NCBI GenBank assembly: GCA_964655115.1
Contig: CAZZKM010000007.1
Coordinates: 1 to 45,310 of the forward strand
DNA: 45,310 nt
Origin: ATZT02 sp964655115
Lineage (GTDB): Bacteria; Actinomycetota; Actinomycetes; S36-B12; UBA5976
Direction: 5' to 3'
Part shown: piece after piece, positions 40,156-45,310 of the stretch
How the letters are laid out: every line of letters begins with the position of its first letter
Numbering within the stretch: the stretch's first letter is position 1
Position numbers and translations under genes: made by a program
Notes under the pieces: model-generated
Database searches by the model: none
What the model was told of the DNA's origin: nothing
Seen by the model: only the letters and a program-made list of their open reading frames with translations

Positions 40156-41104
40156 ATGTATTAGAAATATAAAGTTTATCTACTCCCCAAAAGTTAAAAC
40201 CCAAAGAAGTGTAAAGATCAATCGCGTTTTTATTGTTTGAATCTACATATAACATCGCAGAATCTAGTCCTGCTCTTCTTAAATAATTTAGTCCCCATAA
40301 AGTCAATAATTTTCCTATTCCTTTGCCTTGATGTTCTGGATCTACACCTAAAACATAAATTTCACCAATAGGTTCATGGCCATGAGAATGGTGAATGTGA
40401 CCATCGTATTCAACATGTTCATGATCTTGACCATGTATTTTTGTCCAACAAAAACCAACTAAGTCTTTATTTTTATTTTCTAATAAAACAAAACCATCAG
40501 CTTTAAACCATGACTCTTTTAACCTTAATTCTAAATCTTTTAGTGTCCAATTAGCTTGATCCGGTAATTTTGCAAAACACTTTTTATTTAATTCCAAAAA
40601 TTTTGAAGAATCGTTATTTGCATCAAAGTTACGAAATGTCAAACCTTCAATTTCAAAAAGTGGATCAATTTGAGAGAAAAGAGATCTACGCATTTGAATA
40701 ACATTTCTAACAGGAACAAAACCTAATTTTGTGGCAAAGTTTCGCGCAAGTTCGGTATCACCATGAGACCAAAGCCTTAAAGGTTGATTACTAATTTGAT
40801 TTTTCATTTCTTTTAAAAGCAAAGTTGCAATACCTTTTTTTCTTGATTTAGGACAAACCACTAATTCTCCGCTTGGGCCTGCAACTAAATCTGTTGTATC
40901 AAGGTGTGCATATCCAACAATATTTTTGTTTTCATCTTCTGCAATTAAATGTGTAACTGGTCTATCGCCACCACTTCTTAAGTGAAGTTCCACGTGTTCT
41001 GAGAAAGGTCTAGCTCCATCAATTTCACTAGCACCGATTACGATTTCGAGAATCTGATCAATTTGTCTATTGTTTAATTCTTTTAAAACCAACACCTTAT
41101 TCAT
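40145..41104 (-). CDS. mshD: Mycothiol synthase
   Basis: 319 residues in two GNAT acetyltransferase domains, as in all MshD. Domain 1 has GELVVCPKSRKKGIATLLL; domain 2 has GEIYVLGVDPEHQGKGIG and then LYVDSNNKNAIDLYTSLGF in parts (LYVDSNNKNAI). Last step of mycothiol synthesis: acetylation of Cys-GlcN-Ins. A His-rich stretch (DHEHVEYDGHIHHSHGHE) in domain 2 could bind metal. Starts five bases after glnR; the mshD-glnR neighbourhood matches mycobacteria. Confidence 0.92.
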   Translation of the reverse strand: MNKVLVLKELNNRQIDQILEIVIGASEIDGARPFSEHVELHLRSGGDRPVTHLIAEDENKNIVGYAHLDTTDLVAGPSGELVVCPKSRKKGIATLLLKEMKNQISNQPLRLWSHGDTELARNFATKLGFVPVRNVIQMRRSLFSQIDPLFEIEGLTFRNFDANNDSSKFLELNKKCFAKLPDQANWTLKDLELRLKESWFKADGFVLLENKNKDLVGFCWTKIHGQDHEHVEYDGHIHHSHGHEPIGEIYVLGVDPEHQGKGIGKLLTLWGLNYLRRAGLDSAMLYVDSNNKNAIDLYTSLGFNFWGVDKLYISNTYEI

Positions 41105-41109
41105 AGGTG

Positions 41110-41835
41110 TTATCCATTTATCCGGTTATTTACTTCCTCATCAACTGATGTTGAATCTTTTAAATCTCTACTGGAAATAAATTTATAACCAACATTTCTT
41201 AAAGTGCTAATAAAGTTTTCGTATTCTGGTCCAAGTTTTGCTCTTAATCTTCTAACATGTACATCAACGGTTCTGGTACCTCCAAAATAATCAAAGCCCC
41301 AAACCTCTTGAAGTAATTGTTGTCGGCTAAAGACTCTGCCTGGGTGCTGAGCTAAAAATTTTAATAATTCAAATTCTTTAAAAGTTAAATCAATTAGTTG
41401 GCCTTTAATTTTTACAGAATAAGCAGATTCATCAATAACTAAATCTCCTCGTTCTATTTCAGCATTAACACTGTCTTCAGTGCCTTTTAGTCGAGAAATA
41501 ACTAAACGAATTCTGGCATCAACTTCGGCTGGACCTGCATTTTCTAAAATAACTTCATCTATTCCCCAATCAGAAGTAATTGCAATTAATCCACCTTCTG
41601 TTGTTATCGCAATCAAAGGAGCAGTTATTCCTGTTGTTCTAATTAATCTGCATAAACTTTTTGCACCAGGTAAATCTTTTCTGGCATCGACTAAGACTGC
41701 ATCACAAATTGGAGCATTAATTAAAGCTGAAGGTTCAGCAGGCATTATTTTTACTTGATGATTAAGTAAGGATAGAGCTGGCAAAATATCAATTGAGTTG
41801 CCACGAGCATTTGTGACTAAAATGAGATTAGTCAT
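41110..41835 (-). CDS. glnR: GlnR-type orphan response regulator
   Basis: 241 residues: receiver-like domain then an OmpR-type winged helix (FKEFELLKFLAQHPGRVFSR, EVWGFDYFGGTRTVDVHVRR). It follows actinobacterial GlnR closely, e.g. LPALSLL, AVLVDARKDL, SDWGIDEVIL and GPAEVDAR. The acidic pair that would bind Mg2+ is absent from the first strand (LILVTNARG), as in GlnR, which is not controlled by ordinary phosphorylation. GlnR governs nitrogen assimilation genes. AAGGAG four bases before ATG. A TAAAAT -10 candidate is at 41866-41861. Confidence 0.88.
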   Translation of the reverse strand: MTNLILVTNARGNSIDILPALSLLNHQVKIMPAEPSALINAPICDAVLVDARKDLPGAKSLCRLIRTTGITAPLIAITTEGGLIAITSDWGIDEVILENAGPAEVDARIRLVISRLKGTEDSVNAEIERGDLVIDESAYSVKIKGQLIDLTFKEFELLKFLAQHPGRVFSRQQLLQEVWGFDYFGGTRTVDVHVRRLRAKLGPEYENFISTLRNVGYKFISSRDLKDSTSVDEEVNNRING

Positions 41836-41915
41836 CGTGCTCCTTTTTTGCAGTTGTTTAATTTTACCTAAACTTGAATTGCTGGAACTTATTACCTGAG
41901 GAATTTAAGCGCAAA

Positions 41916-41944
41916 TTAGCAGAATTCAATCTAAAAGATAGACT
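41916..41944 (+). promoter_or_regulatory. Candidate leaderless promoter of the nitrobindin gene
   Basis: TTAGCA (41916-41921), 17 bases, TAGACT (41939-41944), then 7 bases to ATG 41952. This arrangement places the transcription start at the start codon. Confidence 0.5.
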
Positions 41945-41951
41945 TTTACAA

Positions 41952-42557
41952 ATGAATAAATTACCTTCTGAACTTCCTTCTGAGGTTGTTAGAATTTCAT
42001 GGTTACTTGGGATGTGGGAGGGAGTTGGCCAAGGCCAATATCCAAATTCCAGTAATTTTTCTTTTATTCAACAAATTGAATTTACAAATGATGGTCAATC
42101 TTTTCTTAATTATGAAAGTAAATCTTGGAAATTAAATGAAGATGGAACAAGTGGCGAAGCATTACATACTGAAAAAGGTTTTTTCAGACCTGGAGATGGA
42201 ACAGGAATAGAAGCAGTTATTTCGCACATAACTGGTATCACAGAAATATGGACAGGATTTAATGAAGTATTAAGTATTGAGGATGCAAAGATTACTTCAG
42301 CTAGAGCAAGAATCGCTACTAATTGGGTAGGTAGGACTCCTTCTGCAAAACCAGTTGATGCAGGAGATCGTTTGTATGGATTAATGAATGGTGAATTAAT
42401 GTGGACTTACGACATGGCTGCAGTCGGTCAAGAAATGCAAAATCATTTATGGGCAAGACTAAAGCCGTTGAGTGAAACAGAAATAAATGAAACCAAGAAA
42501 ACTTTAAGACCGGTAAGAAAACACCAAATTCCAGAAATACCAGGAGTAAAGAAGTGA
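41952..42557 (+). CDS. Nitrobindin-like heme protein (FABP-like, DUF1794)
   Basis: 201 residues from ATG 41952. The family signature GxWxGxGxGxYP is present (GMWEGVGQGQYP), and the C-terminal MQNHLWARLKP contains the His expected to bind heme. Nitrobindins form a 10-stranded barrel and isomerise peroxynitrite to nitrate. The frame is open upstream to a TTG at 41874, but the leaderless promoter at 41916-41944 and family start support 41952. Overlaps fur by four bases. Matches the mycobacterial Rv0813c position near glnR-mshD. Confidence 0.85.
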   Translation: MNKLPSELPSEVVRISWLLGMWEGVGQGQYPNSSNFSFIQQIEFTNDGQSFLNYESKSWKLNEDGTSGEALHTEKGFFRPGDGTGIEAVISHITGITEIWTGFNEVLSIEDAKITSARARIATNWVGRTPSAKPVDAGDRLYGLMNGELMWTYDMAAVGQEMQNHLWARLKPLSETEINETKKTLRPVRKHQIPEIPGVKK

Positions 42558-43006
42558 ACGATTATTTAGAACAGTGGGATAAAAAACTTCGCACTGCCGG
42601 TTTTCGAATTACTCCTCAAAGACAACTTGTCTTAGAAGCTGTCACACATCTACGTCATGCCACACCAGAAGAAATATTGGCAGAAGTTCAAGTAACTGCA
42701 ACTGGAGTAAATCTTTCAACGGTTTATCGAACTTTAGAAGTTTTGGAGCAAGTTGGTCTTGTAACGCATGCACATATTGGTCATGGTGCACCGACTTATC
42801 ATGTTGTTGATGACACACCACATATTCATTTAGTTTGTTCAAGATGTAGAAAAGTTGAATCAATTGATGGAGCAACTTTTACTAAATTTGCTAGTCAATT
42901 AGAAGAAAAAGAAGGTTTTGTTGTCAATGTTTCCCATGTCGCATTACATGGATTATGCAAAAAGTGTGCTGATGGGGGAAATTCCCTTTTAGATCATGAA
43001 CACTAA
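42554..43006 (+). CDS. Fur family metal-dependent repressor
   Basis: 150 residues. Winged helix (RITPQRQLVLEAV, NLSTVYRTLEVLEQVGLV) then a dimerisation domain with THAHIGHG, HIHLVCSRCRKV and C-terminal HGLCKKC, giving the structural Zn site of two CxxC pairs and the His/Cys regulatory sites. Fur, Zur and PerR cannot be separated by eye; the pattern and neighbours (nitrobindin, YgfZ) are common for an iron- or zinc-sensing actinobacterial regulator. GTG start at 42554 overlapping the upstream stop; 3' end overlaps ygfZ by 11 bases. Confidence 0.88.
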   Translation: MNDYLEQWDKKLRTAGFRITPQRQLVLEAVTHLRHATPEEILAEVQVTATGVNLSTVYRTLEVLEQVGLVTHAHIGHGAPTYHVVDDTPHIHLVCSRCRKVESIDGATFTKFASQLEEKEGFVVNVSHVALHGLCKKCADGGNSLLDHEH

Positions 43007-44042
43007 ACATCAAGTCATAAATATCCCAAATCAAGTAAGAGCACCTGAAAGTTTTATTGATCAAAATGTTGCTTGGCATTATGGGGATCCTTTAAGAGAA
43101 CAAAAATACTTAACTGAATTTGAAACAACTGTTGATATTTCAAATCGAGGTGTTATAAAAATAAATGGAAAAGATAGAAAATCTTTTCTACATTCTTTAT
43201 CTTCTCAACATATTGAGAAATTAAAAGACAAAGAATCAACGGTTTCTTTACTTCTTTCCCCAAATGGCCATATTGAACATGAATTACATGTAATAAATAA
43301 TCCCGATGAAATTTTTTTAATTGTCGAAAGTTCATCCATTAATTCAATTATTGAATTCTTGCAAAAAATGATATTTCTTTCTCAAGTAGAGGTTAGTGAT
43401 GTAACGAACGAATTAGCTACTGTTTTTGAATCAAAAAGAGAGATTGACGAAAAATATCCAACTTGGCTTACCCCACTAAATTATTCCGGTGAACCTATTA
43501 AAGATGCTGGAACAAGTGCTGGGGGAGATCCAAATAAATATGTACCAAAAAGGCCTGGAAAATTTATTGGAAGAGAAATATTAATTCCTAGAAGTGAGTT
43601 AGAAAATTATCTATTAAAGGCTAAATATCTAGCTGGTACTTGGGCATTAGAAGCTTTAAGAATTGCCGCAGGAGTGCCCCGAATAATTATTGATGCAGAT
43701 CATCGCACAATTCCTCATGAAATTGGATTAATTGGAAACGCTGTGCATTTAGAAAAAGGTTGTTATAAAGGACAAGAAACAATTGCTCGAGTTCATAATT
43801 TAGGTAAACCACCTAGAAAGCTAGTTTTATTACATCTTGATGGCAGTGTTAACCGTCTACCAAAATCAAATAGTCCAGTAATTGTTGATGGACAAGAAGC
43901 AGGTTTTGTATGTTCAAGTGCCCAGCATTTTGAACTGGGACCAATTGCCTTGGCGATAGTTAAAGCTAAAACACAAGTGTTACTAAATATTGCAGTTGAT
44001 GAGATTCCTGCAACTATGCAAGATATTGTTGTGGCGCAATGA
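42996..44042 (+). CDS. ygfZ: YgfZ/GcvT-like folate-binding protein
   Basis: 348 residues. The YgfZ signature with the essential Cys is present (KGCYKGQETIARVHNLGKPP), after the GcvT-like N-terminal domain (DISNRGVIKINGKDRKSFLH). It binds folate and supports assembly or repair of Fe-S enzymes, which fits a genome with a many-cluster formate dehydrogenase. Overlaps fur by 11 bases and asparaginase by four. Confidence 0.9.
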   Translation: MNTKHQVINIPNQVRAPESFIDQNVAWHYGDPLREQKYLTEFETTVDISNRGVIKINGKDRKSFLHSLSSQHIEKLKDKESTVSLLLSPNGHIEHELHVINNPDEIFLIVESSSINSIIEFLQKMIFLSQVEVSDVTNELATVFESKREIDEKYPTWLTPLNYSGEPIKDAGTSAGGDPNKYVPKRPGKFIGREILIPRSELENYLLKAKYLAGTWALEALRIAAGVPRIIIDADHRTIPHEIGLIGNAVHLEKGCYKGQETIARVHNLGKPPRKLVLLHLDGSVNRLPKSNSPVIVDGQEAGFVCSSAQHFELGPIALAIVKAKTQVLLNIAVDEIPATMQDIVVAQ

Positions 44043-45001
44043 CACTTGAACCTGTATTAGTTCAAATGACTAGAGATGGTCTAGTCGAATCCATTCATCG
44101 AGGTCATGCAGTTTTAATTGATCAAAGTGGAAATATTGAAAAAGAATATGGCAATGCCAAACAAATAATTTATCCAAGAAGTGCAATTAAATTAGCGCAA
44201 GCCACAGCCATGTTAAGAGCAGGTGCCAAATTAGAAAATGAATCTTTAGCAATTTCTTGTGCGTCACATAGTGGAGAAGAAATACATAGAAATTTAGTCG
44301 AAAAAATGCTAACAAATGTTGGTTTAACCTTAAGTGACCTGCAAACTCCCCCAGATTATCCACTAGATCCAAAAATTCAAATTGAATACATAAAACAAGG
44401 TTTAGAACCAAAATCAGTAACTATGAATTGTTCTGGGAAACATGCAGGAATGCTTACAACTTGTGTAAACAATAACTGGTCAACAAGTGATTATTTAAAA
44501 ATAAATCATCCCCTGCAAGTAAAAATTATAGAAACAATTGAAGATTTATGTGAAGAAAAAATCACAAAATCTAGCGTTGATGGATGTGGTGCTCCACTTC
44601 ATGCAATCTCTTTAATTGGACTTGCCAAAATGGCACAAAATGCTGTTCAAGCTGAAATAAATAGTGAAGAAAGAAAAGTTGCAGATGCTGCACGAAAATA
44701 TCCAATTTATAATTCAGGAACAAATAGAGATGTTGCCCAATTTATGCAATATGTTCCAGGATTTTTTACAAAAGAAGGTGCTGAGGGAGTGCACGTTGGT
44801 GCATTAAATGATGGAAGGGCTTTTGCTGTGAAATTTACGGATGGTTCAATGAGGCCAAGACCTACATTTGTTTATTCTGTATTGAAATATTGGGGTGTTG
44901 ATACCGATATTTTAAATAAGTTAAGTAATTTAGAAAAAAGTGAAGTACTTGGTGGCGGAAAAACCGTAGGATATTTACAAGCACTTCCAATAGAGAGGTA
45001 A
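44039..45001 (+). CDS. Asparaginase (Asparaginase_II family, PF06089 type)
   Basis: 320 residues. Recognised by LAISCASHSGEEIHRNLV, MNCSGKHAGML, VDGCGAPLHAISL and the C-terminal EVLGGGKTVGYL. This family resembles Rhizobium-type asparaginase and is unrelated to the E. coli enzymes. It hydrolyses asparagine to aspartate and ammonia in the cytoplasm. ATGA overlap with ygfZ. In Actinobacteria this gene often neighbours ygfZ and DUF2516. Confidence 0.88.
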   Translation: MTLEPVLVQMTRDGLVESIHRGHAVLIDQSGNIEKEYGNAKQIIYPRSAIKLAQATAMLRAGAKLENESLAISCASHSGEEIHRNLVEKMLTNVGLTLSDLQTPPDYPLDPKIQIEYIKQGLEPKSVTMNCSGKHAGMLTTCVNNNWSTSDYLKINHPLQVKIIETIEDLCEEKITKSSVDGCGAPLHAISLIGLAKMAQNAVQAEINSEERKVADAARKYPIYNSGTNRDVAQFMQYVPGFFTKEGAEGVHVGALNDGRAFAVKFTDGSMRPRPTFVYSVLKYWGVDTDILNKLSNLEKSEVLGGGKTVGYLQALPIER

Positions 45002-45007
45002 TCATAA

Positions 45008-45295
45008 ATGCCAATGTCAATGTATACCCTAAATGTCATTTTGGGATATTTATTTGTTGCAATAAAAATGTGGGCATTTGTTGATGCCGCTACACAAAAG
45101 AAGCCATATTATGAAGCTGTTGGAAGACAATCTAAATTATTTTGGGTCGGATTACTTGGTATTTCAGTTTTCTCCCAATATTTATCTGTGATGCAAGGAA
45201 GTTCAAATTATGGTTTACTTCAAGTTGTTGGATTAATTTTGGCTATTGTTTATTTAGTAGACCAAAGACCAAGACTTAATGAATTAAGAAAGTAA
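45008..45295 (+). CDS. DUF2516 membrane protein
   Basis: 95 residues with three hydrophobic helices: YTLNVILGYLFVAIKMWAFVDAA, then KKPYYEAVGRQSKLFWVG, then a C-terminal YLVDQRPRLNEL. This WAFVDA and YLVDxRPxL pattern is that of actinobacterial DUF2516. Function unknown. Starts six bases after the asparaginase stop, so it is likely co-transcribed. The remaining 15 bases of the window hold nothing readable. Confidence 0.85.
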   Translation: MPMSMYTLNVILGYLFVAIKMWAFVDAATQKKPYYEAVGRQSKLFWVGLLGISVFSQYLSVMQGSSNYGLLQVVGLILAIVYLVDQRPRLNELRK

Positions 45296-45310
45296 TTATT
45301 TCTTTCCTTG

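Noticed and set aside
41874..41951. TTG start extending the nitrobindin gene by 26 residues
   Set aside because: The extension overlaps a TTAGCA-17-TAGACT promoter that ends 7 bases before ATG 41952, and it adds sequence not expected for the family. Not fully excluded.
1..45310. CRISPR arrays, prophage, insertion sequences, rRNA, tRNA or riboswitches
   Set aside because: No regularly spaced repeats, transposase or integrase genes, or recognisable RNA folds were seen; intergenic regions are too short for most riboswitches.

Overview
The window is about 45 kb of low-GC DNA (A/T-rich throughout; GC not computed) from what looks like a streamlined, free-living actinobacterium, most like the freshwater acI group (Nanopelagicales). 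The lineage is read from gene content and order: mycothiol synthase next to a GlnR-type regulator, a mycoredoxin-like protein, a DUF4244/TadE/Rv3654c-type pilus locus, topA-tmk-holB, a penicillin-binding protein divergent from DUF4177-RidA, a nitrobindin-Fur-YgfZ block, and DUF2516. The AT-rich sequence, mostly abutting or overlapping genes and absence of any gene-free stretch over 300 bases indicate genome streamlining. Two runs of exactly 100 N (2851-2950 in moaA, 20356-20455 in topA) are scaffold placeholders, as in a metagenome or single-cell assembly.

Layout. 1-1489: end of a Tad/Flp pilus locus (TadC fragment, tiny DUF4244 pilin-like protein, TadE, Rv3654c-like). 1511-6308: a TSUP transporter coupled to moaD, facing a moaA-moaE-fdhD-mogA-moaC-mobA operon for molybdenum cofactor. 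6348-9662: class A PBP, DUF4177, RidA, and an orphan KdsC-like phosphatase. 9665-17142: moeA and a formate dehydrogenase operon (read right to left: fdsG, an L-2-hydroxyglutarate oxidase gene, fdsB, fdsA, fdsD). 17275-25912: proton-pumping pyrophosphatase, topA, tmk, holB and two secreted lipoproteins. 25986-32640: a probable catabolic operon (APC permease, two SDRs, PuuE/PgdA-type deacetylase-fold hydrolase, NCS1 permease, NTF2-like protein, agmatinase-family ureohydrolase). 32760-36306: groEL under two tandem CIRCE operators, then an indoleamine-2,3-dioxygenase-family gene with DUF1761 and DUF5522. 36303-45295: redoxin, small zinc-ribbon protein, membrane proteins, a secreted hydrolase, EamA, NUDIX, mshD, glnR, nitrobindin, fur, ygfZ, asparaginase and DUF2516.

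How the genes work together. The cofactor genes (moaA, C, D, E, mogA, moeA, mobA-like) and fdhD supply a bis-MGD formate dehydrogenase encoded within the same 17 kb, so the left third is close to a self-contained formate-oxidation module; only a recognised molybdate importer is missing. The 26-32 kb operon pairs two nitrogen-compound permeases with amide/imide- and guanidine-type hydrolases and dehydrogenases, suggesting scavenging of small nitrogenous solutes; the substrate cannot be named. Several genes appear to be leaderless, with a -10-like hexamer 6-7 bases before the start codon.

The most notable signals are a palindrome that encodes the Gly-Gly tails of both MoaD and MoaA across their abutting stop codons; a perfect 13-bp inverted repeat over the fdsG start region; an LhgO gene wedged between two formate dehydrogenase subunits; and strong hairpins in the first codons downstream of each of two permease genes. 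No phage, insertion sequence, CRISPR array, rRNA or tRNA was seen.
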